From the NCBI RefSeq assembly GCF_007670255.1, contig NZ_SZVS01000002.1, positions 434,001-498,000 on the forward strand: DNA of 64,000 nt, in the 5' to 3' direction. This stretch comes from Paenarthrobacter nicotinovorans. GTDB taxonomy: Bacteria > Actinomycetota > Actinomycetes > Actinomycetales > Micrococcaceae. The translations under genes were made by a program, and so were the position numbers. The notes beneath the pieces were generated by a model, which saw only the letters and a program-made list of their open reading frames with translations, made no database searches and was not told the origin of the DNA. How positions within the stretch are numbered: position 1 is the stretch's first letter; every line of letters begins with the position of its first letter. This document shows, piece after piece, positions 18,674-28,388 of this stretch.

Positions 18674-19825
18674 TTAGGCGTCCGGGCCCTTGCGCATCTG
18701 CTGCACCAGGTCCATCACCACGGCCTGGAGGTCGCCGTTGTGTTCGGCGGCGACGCGGCGCTGGCGCTGGTAGCTGGCACCCCGTTCAATGATCTTCGCA
18801 ACGTCCTTGAGTTCCTCGGAGCAACCGAGTTCGGCAGCGATGGGTTCCAAGCGTTCCAAGGTCTCCGCCAGGTGCTCAGTCACCAGCTTTTCGTTGCCTT
18901 CAGCGTCGAGGATGATGATCGCTTCCATGCCGTAGCGGGCAGCGCGCCACTTGTTTTCCTGCACGTGCCACGGAGGCATGGTGGGGATGGTTCCACCGGC
19001 GTCGAGGATGCCGGAGAACTCGTGGACCAGGCACTGCGTCAACGCCGCGATCGCGCCCACTTCCTCCAACGTGGCGAGTCCGTCGCAAATCCGCATCTCG
19101 ATGGTGCCCAAAGCTGCGACAGGCCGGATGTCCCAACGGATCTCCGAGATCGCGTCAATCACACCAGTAGTGAACATGTCCTGGACGTAGGCTTCGTAGC
19201 CTTCCCAGGCGTCGAACTGGAAGGGCAGTCCCGCCGTCGGGAGTTGCTGGAACATGAGCGCGCGCTGGGAAGCGTAGCCCGTTTCTTCACCGGCCCAGTA
19301 GGGGCTGGAGGCCGACAACGCCTGGAAGTGCGGGAAGTAGTTGACCAAACCGTCCAGGATCGGAAGGACTTTTTCCTTGCGGTCGATGCCCACGTGGACG
19401 TGCACGCCGTAGATGACCATCTGGCGTCCCCACCATTGGGTCCGTTCGATCAGCTTGGCGTAACGCTCTTTGTCGGTGACCGGCTGGAGCAGGGGAGGGC
19501 TGAAGGGATGGCTGCCGGCGCAGAACACTTCGACGCCCATGGGATCGGTGACTTCCCGTACTGCTTCGAGGGAGCGGCTGAGGTCCTCTTTGGCGTCCTT
19601 GACTGTCTCGCAGATGCCGGTGACGAGTTCCACCGTGTTCAGGAGGAGTTCGCGCTTGATATGGGGGTGTTCGTCGTCCTCGTTGAGGTCGGGGTGGTTT
19701 GCCGCCACGCCTTTGAGGACATCGTTTGCCACGGAGACAAGTTCTCCGGTGCGTGCATTGACGAGCGCCAACTCCCATTCCACACCCAGTGTCGATTGCC
19801 TGGATGGCGCAAAATCAATCTGCAC
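18674..19825 (-). CDS. Glutamate-cysteine ligase family 2 / carboxylate-amine ligase (YbdK-like)
   Basis: A 383-residue ATP-grasp-unrelated ligase of the GCS2 family. Visible motifs are LGVEWELALV (metal and glutamate binding), AGSHPF, YGVHVHVGI and EIRWDIRP. Family members join glutamate to an amine with ATP, but the physiological product in actinobacteria that use mycothiol is not settled, so I do not call it gshA. The open frame extends 39 codons further, but GTG 19825 has GAGGGGA five nt upstream and begins at the conserved domain edge. It diverges from the mrf gene. Confidence 0.82.
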   Translation of the reverse strand: MQIDFAPSRQSTLGVEWELALVNARTGELVSVANDVLKGVAANHPDLNEDDEHPHIKRELLLNTVELVTGICETVKDAKEDLSRSLEAVREVTDPMGVEVFCAGSHPFSPPLLQPVTDKERYAKLIERTQWWGRQMVIYGVHVHVGIDRKEKVLPILDGLVNYFPHFQALSASSPYWAGEETGYASQRALMFQQLPTAGLPFQFDAWEGYEAYVQDMFTTGVIDAISEIRWDIRPVAALGTIEMRICDGLATLEEVGAIAALTQCLVHEFSGILDAGGTIPTMPPWHVQENKWRAARYGMEAIIILDAEGNEKLVTEHLAETLERLEPIAAELGCSEELKDVAKIIERGASYQRQRRVAAEHNGDLQAVVMDLVQQMRKGPDA

Positions 19826-19976
19826 GTAGTCCCCTCGGTATGTACTTTCCGGCTGGGGGTTGCCCCGGCCGGGCGTGGTTCCCCGCTGCGGGGCCGCCAG
19901 CGGTCGGATCAAGTCTAATGCAGGGGAAAGATCCGGCATCACGGAGCGTAACCGTTCCTTGCCCGCAACTTGCTAT

Positions 19977-19998
19977 TGAGAACCATTCGCATTATTGT
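19977..19998 (+). promoter_or_regulatory. Candidate Zur box and -10 box upstream of mrf-rpmJ2
   Basis: TGAGAACCATTCGCA (19977-19991), read on the other strand, is TGCGAATGGTTCTCA. It matches the actinobacterial Zur consensus TGAAAATGATTTTCA at 11 of 15 positions. It abuts TATTGT (19993-19998), which ends 6 nt before the ATG at 20005. A repressor there would block polymerase. The box call is inferential, but the downstream genes are exactly those expected under zinc control. Confidence 0.55.
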
Positions 19999-20004
19999 CA
20001 TTTC

Positions 20005-21132
20005 ATGCATTTCACCGTTGTCAGTTCCCTCGACAGTCAGTGCCGCGAAGCCGCCGCAGAACGGCTGGGCCGCACCCACGACAATTCCGTGGTGGTCCTC
20101 CACGACCTCCTGGACGGATCGCTGGTCCTTCGTCGCGTATTTCGCGATGGCCGGCTCTTCGAGCGGGAAACGACGCTGTTGGAACACGGCTGCCTTAGCT
20201 GCACAGTCCGGTTGGATGTAATTCCGACGGCGGAACGGCTCGCCGCGTGCGGCTTCGACCACGTGGTCCTGGGCCTGCCGCCAGGAGTTGCCACGGGTAT
20301 GGCCGTGGACGAGCTTCGTCGCGGACTGGACGCCCCCGTTGTGGTGGACAACGCAGTGCTGGCCGTGGACCCGGCGGAGGTGGACAACCAGATCTGGGAC
20401 CGCCACACGCTGTTCGAATCCGGCTTCACCTCGATGCCCAGCGACGAGCGCACCAGCGGCGAGTTCCTCGTCGGAGAGTTCGGGCAGGTGGATACCGTGC
20501 TCATGTCCCCGGGCTTGGGCTCGGTGTTGTCCGGAAATCCGGGCGAAGGATCGGAATCATGGTTGACGGGAGTTGAACTGCTGGGCGAGCTGGCGCCCCA
20601 TGCCCACCTCGTGGCTCCGGCTGACACGTTCCGGCCGGGGTGCTTCGACCCCGCGGAAGCGGCGGCCCGGAACAAGCCCGGCGTCGTACGTCTTCCTGTC
20701 AGCGAATCCCAAGGTTCCTTCACCACCGTGCTGCATAAAGCCGGTCGTCCCTTGCATCCGGGGCGTTTCCGCGACGCCCTGCCACACCTGGCCAGCGGAA
20801 CGCATTGGATGCGCGGGCGGCTCTGGATTGCCTCGGCCCCTGCAACCCGGATTGCCGTGCAGGGGATTGGACCCCGGGTGTGGCTCGAAAGCACCGGAGC
20901 ATGGTTGGCTGACAGGCCTGAATCAGTGCCCGGAACGGACGTCGACGCTGCCCTTGATTGGCACCCAAACCATGGCGACCGGGGCACCGTCCTGGCCCTC
21001 ACCGGCTATGCGCAGGACATCGACGCGCAGGAAGTCAGCGATCTCCTGGACAGCTGCCAGCTCACGGAGGCCGAGATGGAAGCGGATTTTGCCGTGTGGG
21101 AGGATCCGCTGGATCTGAGCAACTCCCTGTAG
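20005..21132 (+). CDS. mrf: COG0523/CobW-like ribosome hibernation factor-recruiting protein, MRF homologue
   Basis: A 375-residue protein of the CobW-like G3E family whose N-terminal strand (HFTVVSSLDSQCREAAAERLG) lacks the usual GxxxxGKT Walker A. It carries GCLSCTVRLD at residues 62-71, the two-cysteine zinc motif known from mycobacterial MRF. The C-terminal CobW domain region includes TGYAQDIDAQEV. In mycobacteria MRF is made on zinc starvation and recruits the hibernation factor MPY to alternative ribosomes; the role here is inferred from that. The start is ATG 20005, leaderless behind TATTGT. The cysteine-free L36 gene follows 42 bp downstream. Confidence 0.75.
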   Translation: MHFTVVSSLDSQCREAAAERLGRTHDNSVVVLHDLLDGSLVLRRVFRDGRLFERETTLLEHGCLSCTVRLDVIPTAERLAACGFDHVVLGLPPGVATGMAVDELRRGLDAPVVVDNAVLAVDPAEVDNQIWDRHTLFESGFTSMPSDERTSGEFLVGEFGQVDTVLMSPGLGSVLSGNPGEGSESWLTGVELLGELAPHAHLVAPADTFRPGCFDPAEAAARNKPGVVRLPVSESQGSFTTVLHKAGRPLHPGRFRDALPHLASGTHWMRGRLWIASAPATRIAVQGIGPRVWLESTGAWLADRPESVPGTDVDAALDWHPNHGDRGTVLALTGYAQDIDAQEVSDLLDSCQLTEAEMEADFAVWEDPLDLSNSL

Positions 21133-21174
21133 AAGCCTCCAAGGCCAAATCACCAAAGAAAAAGGAGAAACACC

Positions 21175-21297
21175 ATGAAGGTCAGGAACTCGCTGCGTGC
21201 ACTGAAGAAGATCCCGGGCGCCCAAATCGTCCGCAGGCGGGGCCGCACGTTCGTCATCAACAAGAACAACCCACGGATGAAGGCACGCCAAGGCTAA
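21175..21297 (+). CDS. rpmJ: Cysteine-free 50S ribosomal protein L36 (zinc-independent paralogue)
   Basis: A 40-residue protein beginning [15 protein letters not shown] and ending [10 protein letters not shown]. It contains no cysteine or histidine zinc ligands, unlike the standard L36 (CxxC...C...H). Such C-minus paralogues replace the zinc form when zinc is scarce, releasing zinc, and are usually Zur-repressed. AAAGGAG at 21161-21167 precedes the ATG. It lies directly after mrf on the same strand, and the pair fits a zinc-starvation ribosome remodelling operon. Confidence 0.93.
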   Translation: MKVRNSLRALKKIPGAQIVRRRGRTFVINKNNPRMKARQG

Positions 21298-21327
21298 ACG
21301 GTCAACGGCCCGTTGTTTAATGGGGGA

Positions 21328-22140
21328 ATGCCCATCCTGAATAAAGACATGTCCCTGTGCATTTCGCTCGCGGCCCGCCCCAGCAATATCGGGACCCGGT
21401 TCCACAACTATCTGTACGATCTGCTCGGGTTGAACTTTATCTACAAGGCATTCGCACCTGCGGACATCACGCTTGCAGTAGCTGGCATCCGCGGCCTCCC
21501 GATCCGGGGCGCCGCGGTGTCCATGCCCTACAAGGAGGCCGTCATCCCGTTGGTGGATGTGCTGGATCCGTCGGCCAAAGCCATCGATTCGGTAAACACG
21601 ATCGTGAACGACGACGGCGTCCTGACCGCCTACAACACGGACTACATCGCCATTGCGCGACTGCTGAAAGACCACGAGGTTCCCACAAGCCACACGGTCC
21701 TGCTGCGCGGTGCCGGGGGTATGGCGAAGGCCGTTGCGGCAGCCCTCCGGGACGCCGGCTTCACCGCCGTCACCATTGTGGCCCGCAATGAAACCACCGG
21801 CCGCGCTCTTGCGGAGCTGTACGGTTTCGGCTGGCAGGACGACGTCAACGGAGCGACCGCGGACCTCATCATCAACGTCACACCGCTTGGCATGGCCGGA
21901 GCGGATGAAACTGCGCAGTCCTTCGATGACGCCACTATCGCCGCGGCGCAGGTGGTTTTCGACGTCGTTGCCCTGCCCTCCGAAACCCCGCTCATCACTG
22001 CTGCGCGGGCTGCCGGAAAGCCGGTCATTACCGGTGCCGAAGTCATCGCCATCCAGGCCGAGGAACAGTTCGTCCTTTACACAGGGGTGCGCCCGACTCC
22101 CGGGCAGGTGCGCGAAGCCTCTGAATTCTCGCGTCGCTGA
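21328..22140 (+). CDS. Shikimate dehydrogenase-like protein (AroE family)
   Basis: A 270-residue NAD(P)-dependent oxidoreductase. The substrate domain shows AVSMPYKEAVIPL with the catalytic Lys, and YNTDYIAI with the catalytic Asp (NTD). The cofactor domain starts at VLLRGAGGMAKAVAAAL and has the NVTPLGM block. It is not in an aro cluster and the N-terminus differs from housekeeping AroE, so it may act on quinate or a related substrate. ATG 21328 follows a TTTAAT box by 6 nt; ATG 21349 is an alternative. Confidence 0.83.
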   Translation: MPILNKDMSLCISLAARPSNIGTRFHNYLYDLLGLNFIYKAFAPADITLAVAGIRGLPIRGAAVSMPYKEAVIPLVDVLDPSAKAIDSVNTIVNDDGVLTAYNTDYIAIARLLKDHEVPTSHTVLLRGAGGMAKAVAAALRDAGFTAVTIVARNETTGRALAELYGFGWQDDVNGATADLIINVTPLGMAGADETAQSFDDATIAAAQVVFDVVALPSETPLITAARAAGKPVITGAEVIAIQAEEQFVLYTGVRPTPGQVREASEFSRR

Positions 22141-22144
22141 CGCC

Positions 22145-23374
22145 TCAGGCGGTCACCGGCTCCACCACAACAGCCACCCGTTCCTCGCCGATCCTGGTGA
22201 GGACCAGGGTGGCTGTTTTTGCGTCCTTGCCCTTGGCAGGCTTGCCCGGCAGCAGTTGCTTGCGGAGCTCTTCGGGAGTCACTGCGGTGCCACGCTTCTT
22301 GATGTCCAGGACCGTGATGCCGTTGCCCTTGACCCAGGCCTTCAGGGCCTTGACGTTGAACGGCATTATTTCCAGCACCTTGTACGCGCGGGCGAAAGGG
22401 GTGTCGTGGAGTTCGGGAGCGCAAATGTAGGCGATGTGCTCGTCCACCAGATGCCCGCCGAGTCGTTCAGCGACGTCGGCCACCAGACCCGCGCGGATGA
22501 CCGCACCATCCGGTTCGTAAAGGAAGCCTTCAACAGGCCCAACGGCGGCGACCGGGCCGCCGTTGAAGTCCTCGCCGCTGGTGATCTCTGCGGCCCCCTG
22601 GCTGCCGAGGACCAATGCCGCGCGGCGAACGCCGGGCCGTGCAACGGCGTTGAACCACAGCGTGGCTTCGGTGACGTCGCCGCCGACGGAGACCCACTGG
22701 ACCTCGCAACCCGATGGAACGGAGTCGTGGGGGATGCCCGGGCCCATCTTGACGCCAACCGCACGCCCCGTAGCCGCGAGGCTTTCAACAAACGACAAGG
22801 GCGGGGAGAAGGCTTCCGGATCCCAGATCCTCTTGGTTCCCGAGGTGGAGGTGGTGCGTCGGGCGGGATCCAGCCATACGCCGTCGATCCCTTCAAGATC
22901 CACCGACTCCGCGTCCGTGTGCACAACGCTCGCATGCGGAAAAGGCATGAGGTTGATCATGGCGCAGGCCGCGGTGGTTTCATCCATCTCCACGGCAGTG
23001 ACCGCGATGTCCATGGAAGCCATCGCCATGGAGTCGGCACCCAGGCCGCAACCGAGGTCTGCGACGTGGCTGATGCCGGCCTGGGCGAATCGTTCAGCGT
23101 GGCGGGCGGCGACATTCAATCGGGTTGCCTGTTCCAAGCCAGCCTGGGTAAAGAGCATCTGGCGGGCGAATTCACCGAACTTGGCCTCGGCGCGGGTCCG
23201 GAGGCGCGATTGCGTCAGGACGGCGGCAACAAGTTCGGGGGAGTGGCCGGCCTTCCGGAGCTCGGCGTTGGTGCTGAAAGCATCGGCCTCCCGGTAGGGC
23301 CCCAGCGAGGCAAGAAGTTCCCATCCTTCAGTGGTCAGCAAGGGCGCGATCTGTTCCTGCGGTGCGTGAGGCAT
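22145..23374 (-). CDS. Class I SAM-dependent methyltransferase with THUMP-like C-terminal domain
   Basis: A 409-residue protein. The SAM-binding motif I is VADLGCGLGADSMAMA, followed by an acidic motif II in VTAVEMDETT and DGVWLDPARRT as a motif IV-like block. The C-terminal 80 residues (KVLEIMPFNVKALKAWVKG onward) resemble the THUMP-like domain in actinobacterial relatives, suggesting an RNA substrate, which is not proven. The start at 23374 is preferred over 23401 because TAGGCT lies 7 nt before it. Its 3' end is 4 bp from the convergent AroE-like gene. Confidence 0.82.
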   Translation of the reverse strand: MPHAPQEQIAPLLTTEGWELLASLGPYREADAFSTNAELRKAGHSPELVAAVLTQSRLRTRAEAKFGEFARQMLFTQAGLEQATRLNVAARHAERFAQAGISHVADLGCGLGADSMAMASMDIAVTAVEMDETTAACAMINLMPFPHASVVHTDAESVDLEGIDGVWLDPARRTTSTSGTKRIWDPEAFSPPLSFVESLAATGRAVGVKMGPGIPHDSVPSGCEVQWVSVGGDVTEATLWFNAVARPGVRRAALVLGSQGAAEITSGEDFNGGPVAAVGPVEGFLYEPDGAVIRAGLVADVAERLGGHLVDEHIAYICAPELHDTPFARAYKVLEIMPFNVKALKAWVKGNGITVLDIKKRGTAVTPEELRKQLLPGKPAKGKDAKTATLVLTRIGEERVAVVVEPVTA

Positions 23375-23381
23375 GCGTACA

Positions 23382-23434
23382 AGCCTAACGTCGCGCGTCA
23401 TGGCGGTGTGACTGTGGAATCAGCCGGATAGGGT
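23382..23434. promoter_or_regulatory. Divergent leaderless promoters, methyltransferase / small membrane protein
   Basis: On the minus strand TAGGCT (23382-23387) ends 7 nt before ATG 23374. On the plus strand TAGGGT (23429-23434) ends 7 nt before ATG 23442. Neither start has a Shine-Dalgarno sequence. Confidence 0.55.
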
Positions 23435-23441
23435 TGTTTTT

Positions 23442-23804
23442 ATGGAAGACAACGCAGCCCCGCCGCCCTCCCGCCTCATCAAGTACGCCCGTCCAGCCCT
23501 GATCGCGGGAGCTGTCATCGCGGTGGTCTGCATCGGTTTGTTGATTGTCATTTTCGCGCTGGACTCCTTCAACGCCGCGGCCTATTCCGTGACCGGCAAG
23601 AGCGTCAGGGACGCCACGGATGAGGCGCGGGACATCCGCGATCTCTACAGTGGTGCGCGCCTGGGTGGCGTCATCGCGCTGGTGATCTCCGGCGTCGTGG
23701 CGGTGGCCTCCGCGGTGGTCCTGTACGTCAATCGCGGCAGCGGCTCCTTGGACCGAGACGACGACGGCGAAGACTACGACCTCGACGACCTCCGGGACCA
23801 GTAA
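23442..23804 (+). CDS. Small two-helix membrane protein, function unknown
   Basis: A 120-residue protein with helices at about residues 18-41 (ALIAGAVIAVVCIGLLIVIF) and 72-94 (GGVIALVISGVVAVASAVVL). The C-terminal tail is very acidic (DRDDDGEDYDLDDLRD) and probably cytoplasmic. I recognise no family. It is a leaderless ATG gene in front of the groES control region and ends before the first CIRCE element. Confidence 0.7.
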   Translation: MEDNAAPPPSRLIKYARPALIAGAVIAVVCIGLLIVIFALDSFNAAAYSVTGKSVRDATDEARDIRDLYSGARLGGVIALVISGVVAVASAVVLYVNRGSGSLDRDDDGEDYDLDDLRDQ

Positions 23805-23828
23805 CTCCGGTTCACCGATGACGAAATG

Positions 23829-23855
23829 CTGGCACTCACCTTGACCGAGTGCTAA
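23829..23855 (+). promoter_or_regulatory. CIRCE element 1 (HrcA operator) upstream of groES
   Basis: CTGGCACTC, 9-nt spacer, GAGTGCTAA. The right arm is perfect; the left arm differs from TTAGCACTC at two positions. It covers the -35 box of the groES promoter. Confidence 0.85.
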
Positions 23856-23870
23856 CGCCTTACATAGAGT
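23841..23870 (+). promoter_or_regulatory. groES-groEL promoter
   Basis: TTGACC (23841-23846), 18-nt spacer, TAGAGT (23865-23870). It is one of the few consensus-like promoters in the window and is sandwiched between two HrcA operators. Confidence 0.75.
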
Positions 23871-23874
23871 CTAG

Positions 23875-23901
23875 TTAGCACTCTCCCCGTGAGGGTGCTA
23901 A
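23875..23901 (+). promoter_or_regulatory. CIRCE element 2 (HrcA operator) upstream of groES
   Basis: TTAGCACTC, spacer TCCCCGTGA, GGGTGCTAA. The left arm is perfect and the right arm has one mismatch. It lies at and just after the predicted transcription start. Confidence 0.93.
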
Positions 23902-23996
23902 TCCCGCCAGGCGTCCACCGGCACCGCGACGACGGTTGAACGCCACGGCACCCTAGTTCTTAGTCCATGAATCAGCTCATGAAAAGGAGAGTCCGA

Positions 23997-24293
23997 GTGT
24001 CGGTCTCGATTAAGCCTCTTGAGGATCGTATTGTTGTTCGCCCGCTCGAAGCAGAGCAGACCACGGCTTCCGGCCTGGTTATTCCGGACTCCGCACAGGA
24101 GAAGCCGCAGGAAGGCGAAGTTGTTGCAATCGGCCCCGGCCGCTTCGATGACAACGGCAACCGCGTACCGGTGGACGTAGCTGTCGGCGACGTCGTCATC
24201 TACTCCAAGTACGGTGGAACCGAAGTCAAGACCGGTGGCAGCGAGTACCTCGTTCTGTCCGCCCGCGACGTCCTCGCGATCGTCGTAAAGTAA
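23997..24293 (+). CDS. groES: Co-chaperonin GroES
   Basis: A 98-residue protein that forms the heptameric lid of GroEL. It shows the usual [11 protein letters not shown] start, the mobile loop [23 protein letters not shown] and the YGGTEVK roof region. The GTG at 23997 with AAGGAGA at 23983-23989 is used; the in-frame ATG at 23967 would add an untypical extension. It is the first gene of the heat-shock pair under CIRCE control. Confidence 0.97.
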   Translation: MSVSIKPLEDRIVVRPLEAEQTTASGLVIPDSAQEKPQEGEVVAIGPGRFDDNGNRVPVDVAVGDVVIYSKYGGTEVKTGGSEYLVLSARDVLAIVVK

Positions 24294-25991
<1,698 letters not shown>

Positions 25992-26005
25992 GCTGCCTGT
26001 TCCGG

Positions 26006-26042
26006 AAAGCCCCGGCTGCTCTCGAAGTGGCCGGGGCTTTTT
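26006..26042 (+). terminator. Intrinsic terminator after groEL
   Basis: An 11-bp stem (26006-26016 with 26030-26040) ends in a run of T (CTTTTTGC), 14 bp after the stop codon. Confidence 0.85.
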
Positions 26043-26324
26043 GCTGCCCTTCCGCCGGTGATTTTCGGTGGGATGCATCACATTTTCGCCGGTCACATTG
26101 AGTAAGAACACTTAGTATCGTTTTGCCACGTCATGGCCACATTGGCTCTGCCAGCCACAGGCCAAGCACAGGTCCAGCACGGTAAATCCATAGCGGAAGG
26201 TGGACTAATTGACCTGCGGAAGCCCCCGCGGGGAACCAAATTGACATGAGCGGTGGGCCAAAACCGCGTATTATGGATGCTTTGTGCCACCCGCTGTGCC
26301 ACTTGCTTTAAGGAACTGCCTCAC
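26043..26324 (+). promoter_or_regulatory. AT-richer intergenic region with promoter for the acyltransferase pair
   Basis: About 280 bp without a gene. TTGACA (26241-26246) and TATTAT (26269-26274) are the best boxes, but they are 22 nt apart, too far for one standard promoter, so only the TATTAT is likely used as a -10. Upstream lies a second TAGTAT at 26113. I see no palindromic operator that I can name. Confidence 0.4.
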
Positions 26325-28388
26325 GTGACTACCCCAACGACGACCCCCGCCGCCCACCGTAGTAGGCGGGCTTCCGGTCCCGTTGGAAAGTCAAAGTTCC
26401 GCCCTGAAATCCAAGGACTCAGGTCCCTCGCCGTCCTCATGGTGGTGAGCTACCACATCTGGATCGGCAGGGTTTCCGGCGGTGTGGACGTCTTCCTCCT
26501 CATCTCGGCGTTCCTCATGACGCTGCAATTCACGGGGCGTTACAAACAGGGCCGTCCGATGGACCTCCTGCGGCACTGGCTGCACCTGTTCAGGCGACTG
26601 CTGCCCGCCGTCGTTGTTGTCCTTCTGGGGACCTTGGGGGCGACTTTCGTCCTCCTGCCTCCCACTCGGTGGGCGGAGATTGTCCAGCAGGCGTGGGCTT
26701 CGTTGTTCTACTACGAGAACTGGCTGCTGCAAAAGCTTGCGGTGGATTACTACGCCACAGACCACAGCCTGGCCAGCCCGGTCCAGCATTTCTGGTCGCT
26801 GTCCATCCAAGGCCAGGTCTTCATTATCTGGCCGGTCATCTTTGCCGTCGTCGCGCTTGTTTGCCGGCGCTTCGCCCTCAGGTACCGGGCCACCTTGGTG
26901 TACGTCTTCGGGATCATTTTCCTGGCCTCGTTCATCTACTCCATCATTTTCACGGCGACCAACCAGGCAGTGGCCTACTTCGATACCTTCGCCCGCCTGT
27001 GGGAATTCGCCTTGGGCACCTTGCTTGCCCTGATCCTGCCTGGCTTGAACTTCTCCAAACCCGTCCGGGTAGTGATGGGCTGGATCGGCGTCGTCGCCAT
27101 GCTCACCTGCGGCATCGTGCTGCAGGTCCAAACCGCTTTCCCGGGCTTCGTGGCGTTGTGGCCCACCCTTGCTGCCGTCGCGGTGATCGCGGCAGGCCAG
27201 ACAGGCAGCCGCTTCGGCGTTGACAGGATTCTGAGTTCCAAGTTCCTGGTCCGCCTGGGCGACAACTCCTACGCCCTCTACCTGTGGCACTGGCCCATCC
27301 TGGTCATCGCCCTGGCCTGGAGCGGCAAGGACCATGCCGGCTGGCTCTCCGGTACTGCGATCATCGGCCTCTCGCTGGTGTTGGCCTTCCTCACCACGAA
27401 ATACATTGAGAAGCCCTTCCGCCAGTGGAAGTGGCCCGAAGTGAAGCGTCGTCGTGCGATTGTCGCCATTGCGGCCTGCGTGGCAGTGGCCTCGGCGCCC
27501 CTCCTTGGATTCCAGTACAAACTGGACTTGGATGAACAAGCCGCACAGGCGCGGATGGTCTTTGACAACCCCGGCGCCAAGTCCCTCCTGCCTGGCTACG
27601 TGAACCAGATCGCCCCGAACGCCCTCACGCAGCCTTCTGCGGAACGAATCGGACGTGACTGGGCCAAGCTCCCGGACGGCTGTTCAGGTGATACCAAGCC
27701 CGAATCGCAGCTGCTCCAGGACAACTGCCAGCAAAACGACGTCGGCTCCGACGCCACCAAGACCGTGCTCGTGGTGGGTAACTCGCATTCCCAACAGTGG
27801 CTTGCCGCCCTGGGGCAACTGGCCGAGGAGCACCACTGGAAGTTGTACGCCTTGCTGTACGGGGCCTGTCCGTTCGCTACCGACGATCCCGACGTCGAAC
27901 CCGTATGCAACCAGTTCAACCAGGAAGTCCGCCAGCACATCGCTGAACATGCACCCGACGCTGTCTTCACGGTGGGCACCAAGGCTGAACCGTCCGAGCC
28001 TGACGAGAAACTGACCCGCGGGTTCGAGGAACTTGTCTCCGAAATCACCGCGCGCGGAACCCAGATCATCGCCATCCGGGACAACCCCCGGTTCACCTAC
28101 AGCCTGACTGACTGCACCCTCAACAAAGGCGTGGACAGCCCGGACTGCCGCCCGCTCAAAGCTGACGTCCTGGCCGACCCAAGTCCTTTCGAGGAAGTGA
28201 CGGGCAAGTTCCAGGACCTTTTCCTGATCGACATGACGGACTTGATCTGCATTGGGATCTACTGTCCTCCGATCATCGGAAATACCTTCGTCTACCTGGA
28301 CGACAACCATCTGACCAAGACCTATGTGAAGAGCATGGCGGACATGCTTGATGAGAGGTGGTTTGCCGCTACGGGGTGGCAACAATGA
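26325..28388 (+). CDS. OatA-like membrane acyltransferase with C-terminal SGNH domain (copy 1)
   Basis: A 687-residue protein. An acyltransferase-3 domain with about ten membrane helices begins at FRPEIQGLRSLAVLMVVSYH; it has GVDVFLLISAFLMT and the helix pair NSYALYLWHWP. An extracytoplasmic SGNH domain follows, with GNSHS at residues 485-489 (Ser block; Asn replaces the usual Asp) and the Asp/His motif DDNHLTK near the end. Such fusions O-acetylate peptidoglycan, surface glycans or lipids. The GTG at 26325 follows AAGGA. The stop overlaps the second copy (ATGA). Confidence 0.88.
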   Translation: MTTPTTTPAAHRSRRASGPVGKSKFRPEIQGLRSLAVLMVVSYHIWIGRVSGGVDVFLLISAFLMTLQFTGRYKQGRPMDLLRHWLHLFRRLLPAVVVVLLGTLGATFVLLPPTRWAEIVQQAWASLFYYENWLLQKLAVDYYATDHSLASPVQHFWSLSIQGQVFIIWPVIFAVVALVCRRFALRYRATLVYVFGIIFLASFIYSIIFTATNQAVAYFDTFARLWEFALGTLLALILPGLNFSKPVRVVMGWIGVVAMLTCGIVLQVQTAFPGFVALWPTLAAVAVIAAGQTGSRFGVDRILSSKFLVRLGDNSYALYLWHWPILVIALAWSGKDHAGWLSGTAIIGLSLVLAFLTTKYIEKPFRQWKWPEVKRRRAIVAIAACVAVASAPLLGFQYKLDLDEQAAQARMVFDNPGAKSLLPGYVNQIAPNALTQPSAERIGRDWAKLPDGCSGDTKPESQLLQDNCQQNDVGSDATKTVLVVGNSHSQQWLAALGQLAEEHHWKLYALLYGACPFATDDPDVEPVCNQFNQEVRQHIAEHAPDAVFTVGTKAEPSEPDEKLTRGFEELVSEITARGTQIIAIRDNPRFTYSLTDCTLNKGVDSPDCRPLKADVLADPSPFEEVTGKFQDLFLIDMTDLICIGIYCPPIIGNTFVYLDDNHLTKTYVKSMADMLDERWFAATGWQQ

